Source of the DNA: DASQPR01 sp035713725
GTDB lineage: Bacteria; Actinomycetota; Actinomycetes; Mycobacteriales; Micromonosporaceae
NCBI GenBank assembly: GCA_035713725.1
Contig: DASTMZ010000200.1
Location: 4,797-68,796, forward strand
Direction of reading: 5' to 3'
Length of the DNA: 64,000 nucleotides
A program made the translations under genes and the position numbers. Positions 16,847-25,761 of this stretch are shown in pieces (the first letter of the stretch is position 1; each line of letters starts with the position of its first letter). The notes under the pieces were generated by a model, which was not told the DNA's origin, did not search any database, and saw nothing but the letters and a program-made list of their open reading frames with translations.

Positions 16847-17039
16847 CTGCCGGGTCTCTTGGTCGTCGGGCTCGGGCGAGCCGGACGCTGCGTGATGACG
16901 AACGTAACCCTTCCGTGATCTACGCCGCTTTCGGCGTTGCGCGTCCCACCGACTAGACTCGCCGCGGTCCGGACTGGACGTACGTCGGCTCTTCGGGCAT
17001 TGCACGCGATGCCCCGGAGTCCCTCAGGAAGGCACGATT

Positions 17040-17534
17040 GTGTATTTGGCGGCTGGTAACTCCGGTAGCAGCTCGTTGACCTCACTGCTGCTGATCGTCG
17101 CGATCATCTTGGTCTTCTACTTCATCCTGTACCGGCCGATGAAGCGCCGCCAGCAGACCGCGCAGCAGCAGCAGCGGGACATGCGGTCGAACCTCGGCGA
17201 GGGCGACAAGATCGTCACGATCGGTGGACTCTTCGGCACGGTCGTGTCGACGGACGACGAATCGGTCACCTTGGAGATCTCACCAGGCGTGACGGCGCGC
17301 TATGACCGCAACGCGATCGCACGGATCCTTCCGGAGCCCGTTGAGACGCCTCACACATACGAGGACGACGATGACGTCGTCGACGGTGCCGATCTGGACT
17401 ACGGGACCGACACGGCGCACAGTGACGCCGCCGCCGAGGACGTGCCCACCGAGGACGCTTCGCAGGGTGCCACGCCCGACGCGTCCGACGACGAGGAGGC
17501 GACGCCGAAGCGGACCACTGGCCAGTCGGACTGA
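17040..17534 (+). CDS. yajC: preprotein translocase subunit YajC
   Basis: The 164-residue protein has one N-terminal membrane helix (about 13-31, LTSLLLIVAIILVFYFILY) followed by RPMKRRQQTAQQQQ and the conserved LGEGDKIVTIGGLFGTVVSTDD core. A long acidic, disordered C-terminal tail (about 100-164) is typical of actinomycetes. YajC associates with SecDF. The GTG at 17040 follows CAGGAAGGCAC. secD starts 72 bases downstream. Confidence 0.93.
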   Translation: MYLAAGNSGSSSLTSLLLIVAIILVFYFILYRPMKRRQQTAQQQQRDMRSNLGEGDKIVTIGGLFGTVVSTDDESVTLEISPGVTARYDRNAIARILPEPVETPHTYEDDDDVVDGADLDYGTDTAHSDAAAEDVPTEDASQGATPDASDDEEATPKRTTGQSD

Positions 17535-17606
17535 CGCCCCGGGGCCGACTTGCCATGACCACATCGACAGCGACCTGACCACCCCGAAGAGACGGAAGAA
17601 CCCGCC

Positions 17607-19496
17607 GTGGCCGCACCCGCCGGACTGTTCAAGGCGCGCCCGTATTTCCTCGTACTGGCAGCCCTCATCGCCCTGCTCTATGCGCTCGTGTTCCTGGCCC
17701 CGAACCACCGCCCGGCCCCGAAGCTCGGGCTCGATCTGGTCGGTGGCACCAGCGTCACGATGAAGGCGCAGACGCTCAACCACAAAAAGCCGGACGCCGC
17801 CGACCTCAACGTGGCGCGCGACATCATCGCCCAGCGCGTGAACTCGACCGGCGTGAGTGAGGCCGAGGTGTTCACGCAGGGCGGCACCGACATCGTGGTG
17901 AACGTCGCCGGCCAGAACGAGGCGGACAAGCTCCAGGCGCTACTCGTACCAGCGAAGCTCGAGTTCCGCGCGGTGCTGAACTCCGGACAGGACCTGCCGC
18001 AGGGCTCGGCGCTGCCGTCGTCCGCGCCATCGGCGCCGCCCAGCGCGGCGCCATCCGGCACCGCGACGCCGGGCGCCTCGGCCTCGCCGAACGGCGACGC
18101 GGCGCTTGCGCCGGTGCCACAGAAGGCCGCGCCGAGTGCGAACCCGACACCGGCACCGTCGGCGAGCCCGAGCACACCGCCATCGCCGTCACCGAGCGGC
18201 TCGCCGGCACCCGCGCCGACGGTGTCCGGACAGCCGACCCTGGCGCAGGTCGAAAACATCGTCGGGCTTGACGCGTTCAAGGAGGCCCAGGCGCTGTCGC
18301 AGGCACCGACCGACCCGTCGGTCATCGCGTCGCTTGCGCCGTTCTACAAGCTCACTTCCGACCAGGTCGCAGTGCTGCCGCCGACCATGCAGTTCTTCGT
18401 GCCGACGATCACCTGCAAGCAGCTCAACGGGCGCAACCCGCAATACATGACCGCCGACCAGTTCCTCAACCAGCAGGTCGTCGCGTGCGACAGCCTCGAC
18501 CAGCACACGAAATATCTGCTCGACGCCGCGAAGGTGCAGGGCACCGACGTGTCGTCGGCGTCGGCGAACTACGACCCGACCAACTACGCGTCGACGGGCG
18601 GCTGGATCGTCAATCTTTCGTTCACCGGTTCGGGCCAGACCAAGTGGTCCAACCTGACCCAGGCCGAGATCAACAACCAAGTGGCGATCGTGCTCGACAA
18701 CCAGGTGGTGTCCGCTCCGACGATTCAGAGCGTCATCAACGGTCCGGCGGTGATCAGCGGGACCGGCATCACCGCCGACGTGGCGCACACGCTGGCCACC
18801 CAGCTCAAGTACGGCGCACTGCCGCTCGGCTTCGTCCAGCAGCAGGCACAGAACGTGTCCGCGACGCTTGGCCTGCAGCAGCTCAAGTACGGCCTGCTTG
18901 CCGGCGCGATCGGGCTGATCCTGGTGGTGGCGTACTGCCTGCTCTACTACCGCGCGCTCGGCCTGGTCGTGATCGCGAGTCTGCTGGTGTCCGGCTCCAT
19001 CGTGTTCGCGTCGCTCGTCTTGCTGGGCCGTTCGATCGGCTTCACGCTGAGCCTTGCCGGCATCGCCGGTTTCATCGTCGCCATCGGCATCACCGCCGAC
19101 TCGTTCGTGGTCTTCTTCGAACGTCTGAAAGACGAGGTGAAGGACGGCAAGACCGTGCGCAGCGCGGTGCCGCGCGCCTGGGTGCGCGCACGGCGCACGA
19201 TCCTGTCCGCGGACGCGGTGTCGTTCATCGCCGCCGTCGTGCTCTATGCGCTCGCGAGCGACCAGGTTCGCGGGTTTGCCTTCACCCTCGGCCTGTCCAC
19301 GATCATCGACCTCATCACCGTCTTCTTGTTCACCCATCCGCTGGTGCACGTCCTGGCCGGTTCCCGGACGTTCACGTCGCCGCGCGTGTCCGGACTCGGT
19401 GGGCTACGGCAGCGACCGGCGGCCGACGGCCCGCGGGCGCCGGGTGACGGCCCGCGGGCGGCCCGTGTCGGCTCGATGCGTACGAAGGAGTCCTGA
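17607..19496 (+). CDS. secD: protein translocase subunit SecD
   Basis: The 629-residue membrane protein has helix 1 at about 11-32, the GLDLVGGTSV motif, a large extracytoplasmic P1 domain, and helices 2-6 in the C-terminal half (GITADSFVVFFERLKDE is the conserved RND-type block). SecDF uses the proton gradient to pull proteins out after SecYEG. A Pro/Ala/Ser-rich insert fills about residues 136-210 inside the P1 region. The GTG start (VAAPAGLFKARPY) follows GAAGAGACGGAAG. It ends one base before the secF ATG. Confidence 0.94.
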   Translation: MAAPAGLFKARPYFLVLAALIALLYALVFLAPNHRPAPKLGLDLVGGTSVTMKAQTLNHKKPDAADLNVARDIIAQRVNSTGVSEAEVFTQGGTDIVVNVAGQNEADKLQALLVPAKLEFRAVLNSGQDLPQGSALPSSAPSAPPSAAPSGTATPGASASPNGDAALAPVPQKAAPSANPTPAPSASPSTPPSPSPSGSPAPAPTVSGQPTLAQVENIVGLDAFKEAQALSQAPTDPSVIASLAPFYKLTSDQVAVLPPTMQFFVPTITCKQLNGRNPQYMTADQFLNQQVVACDSLDQHTKYLLDAAKVQGTDVSSASANYDPTNYASTGGWIVNLSFTGSGQTKWSNLTQAEINNQVAIVLDNQVVSAPTIQSVINGPAVISGTGITADVAHTLATQLKYGALPLGFVQQQAQNVSATLGLQQLKYGLLAGAIGLILVVAYCLLYYRALGLVVIASLLVSGSIVFASLVLLGRSIGFTLSLAGIAGFIVAIGITADSFVVFFERLKDEVKDGKTVRSAVPRAWVRARRTILSADAVSFIAAVVLYALASDQVRGFAFTLGLSTIIDLITVFLFTHPLVHVLAGSRTFTSPRVSGLGGLRQRPAADGPRAPGDGPRAARVGSMRTKES

Positions 19497-19497
19497 C

Positions 19498-20787
19498 ATG
19501 GCAACGGGATTCACCGGCAGCGGACTGATGGGCCGTCTCTATCGAGGCGAGACGAAGTTCGACTTCATTGGCGTACGCAAGCGGTGGTATCTCGCCTCCG
19601 CGATCATTCTGTTGATCTGCGTGCTGAGCATCATCTTCCGCGGCTTCAACTTCGGCATCGACTTCGCCGGCGGCGACTCGTACCAGCTGCCGGTCCGGCC
19701 GGGCGTGACGCTGCAGGAGGTACGGTCCGCGGTCGGCGCGGCCGGCGTCGAGGTGGCCAGCGCGCAGACCGCCGGCGCGCGGGGCTCCACGACGAACTTC
19801 GTCATCGACACCGAGACGCAGAGTGCCGCCGTCGTCAGCCAGATCAAGGCGAATCTCGTGAAGGCAGCGCACGTCAACGAGAGCGACATCACCACACAGC
19901 AGGTGAGCAAGTCCTGGGGTGGCGAGGTGACGCGGCAGGCGATCATCGCGCTGGTCGTGTTCCTCGTCGCGGTCGGCGTGTTCATCGCCGTACGGTTCGC
20001 CGAATGGCGCATGGCGCTGGCTGCCTTGCTAGCGTTGCTGCACGACCTGCTGCTGACTGCCGGCGTGTATTCGATCGTCGGGTTCGAGGTGTCGCCGTCG
20101 ACGATCGTCGGCCTGCTCACCATCCTCGGTTTCTCGCTCTATGACACCGTCGTCGTGTTCGACAAGGTGTCGGAAAACTCGAAGGGCATCCTGTCCAGCA
20201 CCCGGATGACCTACCCCGAGGCGGCCAACCTCGCCGTCAACCAGACCCTGATGCGCTCGATCAACACGTCGATCATCGGTCTGCTGCCGGTCGCCGGCCT
20301 GCTGTTCGTGGGTGCCGGCCTGCTCGGCGTCGGCACGCTCGAGGACCTGGCACTGGTGCTGTTCGTGGGCATGCTCACCGGCGCATACTCGTCGCTGTTC
20401 CTCGCGACTCCGTGGCTGGTCGACTTCAAGCTGCTCGATCCGCGCTACCGCAACCACGTGGAGCGAGTCATGTCGCGGCGCGCCGCGATCGCCCGTGGCG
20501 ACGACGACACCACCCCATCGGCGCGGCGCAAGGCCAAGGCCGCCGCGCGGGCCGCCGAACAGAAGTCGGCCAAGCCGGCCGCCGGCCAAAAGACGGCCAA
20601 GCCGGCCACCGACGACGCGACCGAGCAGCCGGACGAGAAGCCGCCGACGTCCCGGAGCGGGTCTCGCGAGGACGCGCTGGCCAGCACGTCGGGTTCGACA
20701 CCGCGGGTCGGTGCGAAGCCGGCCAACAAGCGCAACCCGGGCTCGCGCCCGTCCGGCAACCGCCCAGGTGGCAGCCGCCGCCGCTGA
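19498..20787 (+). CDS. secF: protein translocase subunit SecF
   Basis: The 429-residue partner of SecD has helix 1 at about 28-47, the FNFGIDFAGGDSYQL motif, helices 2-6 (for example ILGFSLYDTVVVFDKVSEN), and a long basic, disordered C-terminal tail with repeated KSAKPAAGQKTAKPA blocks. ATG at 19498 begins after GAAGGAG. The tail and stop codon are followed by an exact duplicate of their last bases (see repeat at 20767-20820). Confidence 0.94.
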   Translation: MATGFTGSGLMGRLYRGETKFDFIGVRKRWYLASAIILLICVLSIIFRGFNFGIDFAGGDSYQLPVRPGVTLQEVRSAVGAAGVEVASAQTAGARGSTTNFVIDTETQSAAVVSQIKANLVKAAHVNESDITTQQVSKSWGGEVTRQAIIALVVFLVAVGVFIAVRFAEWRMALAALLALLHDLLLTAGVYSIVGFEVSPSTIVGLLTILGFSLYDTVVVFDKVSENSKGILSSTRMTYPEAANLAVNQTLMRSINTSIIGLLPVAGLLFVGAGLLGVGTLEDLALVLFVGMLTGAYSSLFLATPWLVDFKLLDPRYRNHVERVMSRRAAIARGDDDTTPSARRKAKAAARAAEQKSAKPAAGQKTAKPATDDATEQPDEKPPTSRSGSREDALASTSGSTPRVGAKPANKRNPGSRPSGNRPGGSRRR

Positions 20788-20820
20788 CGCCGACCGGTGG
20801 CAGCCGCCGCCGCTGACGCC
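20767..20820 (+). repeat. 29-base tandem duplication covering the secF stop
   Basis: A 25-base block at 20767-20791, which contains the last secF codons and its TGA, is repeated exactly at 20796-20820 (period 29). The second copy is non-coding and lies just before apt. It looks like a recent slip or duplication event. Confidence 0.9.
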
Positions 20821-20852
20821 CGGCACGATGCCGGCACCAGGAGCCCGATCGG

Positions 20853-21395
20853 ATGGGTACGCAGCTCGACACGCTGGTCGCGACGCACGTGATCGACGTA
20901 CCGGACTTTCCCCAGCCCGGAGTCATGTTCAAGGATCTGACGCCACTGTTTGCGGACGGTCCGGCGTTCCACGAGTTGATCGACGGCATCGTGGCCGGCT
21001 ATCGGCGCGATGACGGGTCGCTCGGATTCGACGTGGTGGCCGGCATCGAGGCGCGCGGGTTTGTGATCGCCGCCGCGGTGGCGTACGCGGCACGGGTCGG
21101 CGTGGTCGCCGTACGCAAGGCCGGCAAGCTGCCGCGCGACACGATCTCGGCGTCGTACGCGCTGGAATATGGTGATGCGGCGCTGGAGGTGCACACCGAC
21201 GCGTTCGTGGCCGGGGAGCGGGTGCTCGTCGTGGACGACGTGCTGGCCACCGGCGGCACCGCGACGGCGACGCTGGGTTTGATCGAACAAGCGGGCGGAA
21301 TTGTCGCCGGTCTCTGCGTGTTGCTCGAACTGGGATTCCTCGGCGGTCGTCAACGACTCGCCGACCGGGACCTGTGGGCGTTGCTCACGGTGTGA
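20853..21395 (+). CDS. apt: adenine phosphoribosyltransferase
   Basis: The 180-residue purine salvage enzyme makes AMP from adenine and PRPP. The PRPP-binding motif VLVVDDVLATGGTA is at about 127-140, and the N-terminal PDFPQPGVMFKDLTPL and GIEARGF blocks are typical. It sits between secF and rel, its usual actinobacterial place. GGAG upstream of ATG 20853 is weak to moderate. Confidence 0.95.
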   Translation: MGTQLDTLVATHVIDVPDFPQPGVMFKDLTPLFADGPAFHELIDGIVAGYRRDDGSLGFDVVAGIEARGFVIAAAVAYAARVGVVAVRKAGKLPRDTISASYALEYGDAALEVHTDAFVAGERVLVVDDVLATGGTATATLGLIEQAGGIVAGLCVLLELGFLGGRQRLADRDLWALLTV

Positions 21396-21630
21396 TCAAC
21401 CGGCGTTCCGGGTCAGCCTAAGTGGCTTGGGTGAGCCGGGCGGCATCGGCCGAAAGTACCACGCCCACCGCCCGGGCGATTGGCCCTTCGGTGCAGGTCT
21501 CCGGCCCGGCGTGGCGTGGCAGAGCCCGCCGTGACGGGTAGGGTCGAGGAAGCCCCTGCGGCAGATATGATGTCCTCCCCGTGCGCAAGGGTGTGGCGGG
21601 GCGGGCGACCGACCCGAGGGAGCGCGCGGA
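21396..21630. other. apt-rel intergenic region
   Basis: No gene is seen. An 8-base inverted repeat (21436-21443 with 21468-21475) may terminate apt transcripts. TATGAT at about 21567 could be a -10 for rel, but no convincing -35 accompanies it. GAGGGAG at 21612-21618 is the ribosome-binding site for the TTG start of rel. Confidence 0.35.
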
Positions 21631-24600
21631 TTGTCCAGCGATGTCGCGCCTGGTAGTGGCACCGGCCGCTGGCCGGATCCCACCGATGCCGCGCGCCCGT
21701 ACGCGAGCGCCGCGCCCACCGCGATCCGCGACGAGCCGTCGACTACCGGCAGCGCGGCGGCGATGTCCGCCGGCGTGGCCGCCGATCGCGGGCCGGTCTA
21801 CCGCGGTACGGCATCGGTCGAGCGACGCGACGTTGCCGCCGACCCGAACGACCGTCGCCCGAGCCGGCCGGACCGGACCGGGCAATCCGAGCGGACCCAC
21901 CGCAACGAGCCGGGTCGGCATCGCGCCGCGAAGGCATCGGAGCCGCCGAAGGAACCGCGCGCCAAGCCGGAGCGCGAGCGGTCGGAGCGCAAGGACCGAA
22001 CGCGGGCCGAGCGCAAGGCCGCACGCTCTAACGCGGACGGTGCCGCCCCGACGAACCAACGAGCGGCGACCACACGCGCCGCGCGACGAGCGGCAAAGTC
22101 GACCGCACCCGACACCGCGAAGCCCGACACCGCGACGTCGAACACCGTGACCTCGGACACCGCGTCAGCGGACGAGCGGCGTCACAACGGCGCCAACGGC
22201 GGCCGCGGTGACAGCGTGAACCCGCCCAAGAGCGCTGATGTCGCGCCGGTCGATGGCCGCGCACCCGACGGCCACGAACGCGGGCATGCACGCGACGGGC
22301 ATGCACGCGACGGGCACGGTGCAGACGGGCACCGTGCGGACGGCCGCGCTCCGGATGGCTGGGCCGCCGACGCGGACGGCCCGGAGTCAGACGAGCGCGA
22401 CCTAGCGGCGCACCATACCGATGGCGACACTGACGCCTTGGTGCTGCCTTTCCCTGGCGGGACAGCAGACGCGAACGGCGGACTCGCCGTGGATGGCCGC
22501 GAGGGAGCTCACCCGTCAAACCAGTCCAGTGCCGGGACATTCCTGCCGGTCGTACCCACCGGTCGCCGAGTGCGGGCGCGCCTGGCCCGCTTCAACGCGC
22601 CGTGGCAGTCGCCTCAGATCAGCGAGGTGCTCGAACCGCTGATCGCGCAACACCGCGTGTCTCATCCGCGCGCCGACACACGGGCGCTGCAACGCGCCTT
22701 TGAGGTCGCCGACCACTGGCACAGCGGGCAATACCGGAAGTCCGGTGATCCGTACATCACGCACCCGCTCGCCGTGGCCGGGATCCTGGCGAACCTCGGC
22801 ATGGACACCACTACGCTCGTCGCAGCGCTGCTGCACGACACGATCGAGGACACGTCGTACACGCTCGATGCGATGCGCGACGACTTCGGCGACGAGGTGG
22901 CGCTGCTCGTCGACGGCGTGACGAAGCTCGATCGGGTGAAGCTGGGCGACGCGGCGAAGGCGGAGACCATCCGCAAGATGGTCGTCGCGATGGCCAAGGA
23001 CCCGCGGGTACTGGTGATCAAGCTCGCCGACCGGCTGCACAACATGCGTACGCTGACGTTCCTGCCACGTCCGAAGCAGGAGCAGAAGGCGAAGGAGACG
23101 CTGGAGATCCTCGCGCCGTTGGCGCACCGGCTCGGCATGAACACGATCAAGTGGGAGCTCGAGGACCTCGCGTTCAACACGCTCTTCCCGAAGAAGTTCG
23201 AGGAGATCCACCGGCTCATCGACGAGCATTCGCCGCAGCGCGACAGCCTGCTTCGTCAGGTGACGCAGCGTGTGCAGACCGATCTCAAGGGCGCGAAGGT
23301 AAAGGCGGAGGTCACCGGTCGACCGAAGCACCTTTACTCGATCTACCAGAAGATGATCAGCCGCAGCCGGGAGTTCGCGGAGATCTACGACCTGGTGGGC
23401 GTACGCATCCTGGTGGAGTCCACCCGCGACTGTTACGCCGCGCTCGGCGTGATCCACGAGAACTGGCAGCCGGTGCCCGGTCGCTTCAAGGACTACATCG
23501 CGATGCCGAAGTTCAACATGTACCAGTCGCTGCACACCACGGTGATCGGCCCGACCGGCAAGCCGGTGGAGATGCAGATCCGTACGACTGCGATGGACCG
23601 CACGGCGGAGTACGGCATCGCCGCGCACTGGCGCTACAAGGAGACGAAGGGCGCCACCATCGTCGGGCCGCCGGCGCACATCGACGAGATGACGTGGCTG
23701 CGGCAACTGCTCGACTGGCAGCGCGAAGCGGCCGACCCGAGCGAGTTCCTCGACTCGCTCCGTTTCGACCTGTCCAGCCAAGAGGTCTACGTCTTCACGC
23801 CGAAGGGCGACGTGATCCCCTTGCCGTCCGGTTCGACGCCGGTCGACTTCGCCTACGCGGTGCACACCGAGGTCGGTCACCGCTGCATCGGCGCGCGGGT
23901 CAACGGCAAGCTGGTGCCACTCGAGTCGACGCTGTCCAACGGCGACGTCGTGGAGATCTTCACGTCGAAGTCGGAGACCGCCGGCCCGACACAGGACTGG
24001 CTCGGCTTCGTCAAGTCGCCCCGCGCGCGTACGAAGATCCGCCAACACTTCAACAAGGAACGCCGCGACGAGGCGATCGAGGCGGGCAAGGACGCGATCG
24101 CGAAGGCGATGCGCAAGCAGGGGCTGCCGTTGCAGCGCATGCTGACCACTGACACGCTCATGACGATCGCGCGCGACCTGCACCTCGCGGACGTGTCCGC
24201 GCTCTACGCGGCGGTCGGCGAGAGTCAGGTCTCGGCGCAGGCAGTCGTCACGCGGCTGGTGGCGGCATACGGCGGCGAAGAGGGTGCCGTCGAGGACATC
24301 GCCGAGTCCACGATCGCGACGCGCCCGCCCCGCAGCCGTGGCGCCGCGTACGACCCCGGAGTGGTGGTGGTCGGCGTCACCGACGTGTGGATCAAGCTCG
24401 CCCGGTGCTGCACGCCAGTGCCCGGCGACGACGTGTTCGGGTTCGTGACACGCTCCGGCGGGGTCAGCGTGCACCGCGAGGATTGCGTGAACGCCACCGA
24501 TCTGCTTGTCCAGAAGGAACGACTGGTCGAGGTCACCTGGAAGGCGACCAGCGCGTCGACGTTCCTGGTGGCCATCCAGGTCGAGGCGCTCGACCGCCAC

Positions 24601-24804
24601 AAGCTGCTCGCGGACGTGACGCGTGCGCTGTCCGAGGAGAAGGTCAACATCTTGTCGGCGACCGTGACGACCACGCGCGACCGGGTTGCGGTGAGCCGGT
24701 TCAGCTTCGAGATGGCCGACCCGAAGCACCTCGGTCACCTGCTCGCCGCGGTACGCCGCGTGGACGGCGTCTACGACGCCTATCGCGTCACGTCCGGCGC
24801 CTGA
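21631..24804 (+). CDS. rel: bifunctional (p)ppGpp synthetase/hydrolase Rel with long N-terminal extension
   Basis: The last 750 or so of 1057 residues are a complete long RSH enzyme: HD hydrolase (HPLAVAGILANLGMD...LLHDTIEDT, about 370-520), synthetase (GRPKHLYSIYQKM...DLVGVRI, about 560-680), TGS (VYVFTPKGDVIPLPSGSTPVDFAY), zinc-finger/helical part and C-terminal ACT. It makes and degrades the stringent-response alarmone. The first 300 residues are a charged, low-complexity extension with Ala/Thr/Asp repeats and a His-Gly-Asp-Arg repeat block near 212-245. Actinobacterial Rel proteins are usually about 790-850 residues. TTG at 21631 is supported by GAGGGAG; ATG at 21763 is an alternative. 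Confidence 0.92.
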   Translation: MSSDVAPGSGTGRWPDPTDAARPYASAAPTAIRDEPSTTGSAAAMSAGVAADRGPVYRGTASVERRDVAADPNDRRPSRPDRTGQSERTHRNEPGRHRAAKASEPPKEPRAKPERERSERKDRTRAERKAARSNADGAAPTNQRAATTRAARRAAKSTAPDTAKPDTATSNTVTSDTASADERRHNGANGGRGDSVNPPKSADVAPVDGRAPDGHERGHARDGHARDGHGADGHRADGRAPDGWAADADGPESDERDLAAHHTDGDTDALVLPFPGGTADANGGLAVDGREGAHPSNQSSAGTFLPVVPTGRRVRARLARFNAPWQSPQISEVLEPLIAQHRVSHPRADTRALQRAFEVADHWHSGQYRKSGDPYITHPLAVAGILANLGMDTTTLVAALLHDTIEDTSYTLDAMRDDFGDEVALLVDGVTKLDRVKLGDAAKAETIRKMVVAMAKDPRVLVIKLADRLHNMRTLTFLPRPKQEQKAKETLEILAPLAHRLGMNTIKWELEDLAFNTLFPKKFEEIHRLIDEHSPQRDSLLRQVTQRVQTDLKGAKVKAEVTGRPKHLYSIYQKMISRSREFAEIYDLVGVRILVESTRDCYAALGVIHENWQPVPGRFKDYIAMPKFNMYQSLHTTVIGPTGKPVEMQIRTTAMDRTAEYGIAAHWRYKETKGATIVGPPAHIDEMTWLRQLLDWQREAADPSEFLDSLRFDLSSQEVYVFTPKGDVIPLPSGSTPVDFAYAVHTEVGHRCIGARVNGKLVPLESTLSNGDVVEIFTSKSETAGPTQDWLGFVKSPRARTKIRQHFNKERRDEAIEAGKDAIAKAMRKQGLPLQRMLTTDTLMTIARDLHLADVSALYAAVGESQVSAQAVVTRLVAAYGGEEGAVEDIAESTIATRPPRSRGAAYDPGVVVVGVTDVWIKLARCCTPVPGDDVFGFVTRSGGVSVHREDCVNATDLLVQKERLVEVTWKATSASTFLVAIQVEALDRHKLLADVTRALSEEKVNILSATVTTTRDRVAVSRFSFEMADPKHLGHLLAAVRRVDGVYDAYRVTSGA

Positions 24805-24848
24805 CAAGCCCGTCGCGACGCCCGACGCCCATCGCGTGACGTTCGGCG

Positions 24849-25715
24849 CTACGGCTGGATCGGGCCCACCGTCGCGGTCTTGATGTCGACCGGCAGCTTC
24901 GGCGCGCCATCCGTCGGGTCACTCGCGTCCGTCGGAGTCACGCCGGCTTTGCCGACCTTCTGGACGATGTCGAGTCCGGACGTGACGGTACCGATGATCG
25001 TGTAGTCCGATGTCAGGTTCGACTGCAGCGCGCCGCTTTCGTCGGCGCTCTCCGGCGTGTCCTGGTAGACGATGAAGAACTGGCTGCCGTTGAGATCCTG
25101 GTTGCCTGGGTTCGCAATGGCGACCACGCCGGCGGGGTAGTTCGGCTGTTGGTCGGTCGGCAGGTTCTCGTGTGCGTACGTATACGACGGTCCGCCGGTA
25201 CCCGTGCCGCTTGGGTCGCCGCACTGCAGCACGTAGATGCCGGCCGTGGTCAACCGGTGGCACTTGGTGTTGTCGAAGAACTTCTTGCTCGTGAGGAACG
25301 CCATGCTCTCCGCCGAGCAGGGTGCGTGCGTGAGGTCGAGCGTGATGACGATCTTGCCCTGGCTCGTGTCGAGCGTCATCTCACGGGTGCCGTTATGCGG
25401 CACCGAGGTCAGCGGCGGCGATCCGGTGTTGACGAGCGTCTTATTGGCTGGGTTCTGCGCGTCGCCCTTCAGCGCGGGATTCGGCGTCCATGTGCATTTC
25501 GCCGGGGCCAGGGTGGCCGCGGCCGATGGCTTGCCGCCGCCGCTGGTGCCGATCACGATCCCGACGACCGCCCCGATCACCGCCAGCACGGCGACGCCGA
25601 CCAGGATCTCGTTGCGGCGCCGGCGACGCCGGCTAGCTTGCTCACGGCGGGCCGCCATCTCACGTTCGAGTCGGGCGCGCGCGGCCGCGCGCTGGCGGTC
25701 CTTGAGGTTCGTCAC
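24849..25715 (-). CDS. membrane-anchored cyclophilin-type peptidyl-prolyl isomerase
   Basis: The 288-residue protein has a basic cytoplasmic head, one membrane helix (about 35-55, EILVGVAVLAVIGAVVGIVIG) and an extracytoplasmic cyclophilin domain with CHRLTTAGIYVLQCGDP and LNGSQFFIVYQDT, close to the active-site strands of cyclophilins (the catalytic Arg follows His). It probably helps fold secreted proteins. GTG at 25715 is chosen because AAGGAGAT lies at ideal spacing. It is convergent with rel and followed upstream by a paralogue, an order common in actinomycetes. Confidence 0.9.
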   Translation of the reverse strand: MTNLKDRQRAAARARLEREMAARREQASRRRRRRNEILVGVAVLAVIGAVVGIVIGTSGGGKPSAAATLAPAKCTWTPNPALKGDAQNPANKTLVNTGSPPLTSVPHNGTREMTLDTSQGKIVITLDLTHAPCSAESMAFLTSKKFFDNTKCHRLTTAGIYVLQCGDPSGTGTGGPSYTYAHENLPTDQQPNYPAGVVAIANPGNQDLNGSQFFIVYQDTPESADESGALQSNLTSDYTIIGTVTSGLDIVQKVGKAGVTPTDASDPTDGAPKLPVDIKTATVGPIQP

Positions 25716-25761
25716 GGTGGATCTCCTTGCTGGCACTGCCGACGCGGGGGTGCGCCGTCGG

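Noticed and set aside
22516..24807. Open frame of 763 codons antisense to rel
   Set aside because: Arginine/histidine/leucine-rich translation without any motif; shadow of the rel gene.
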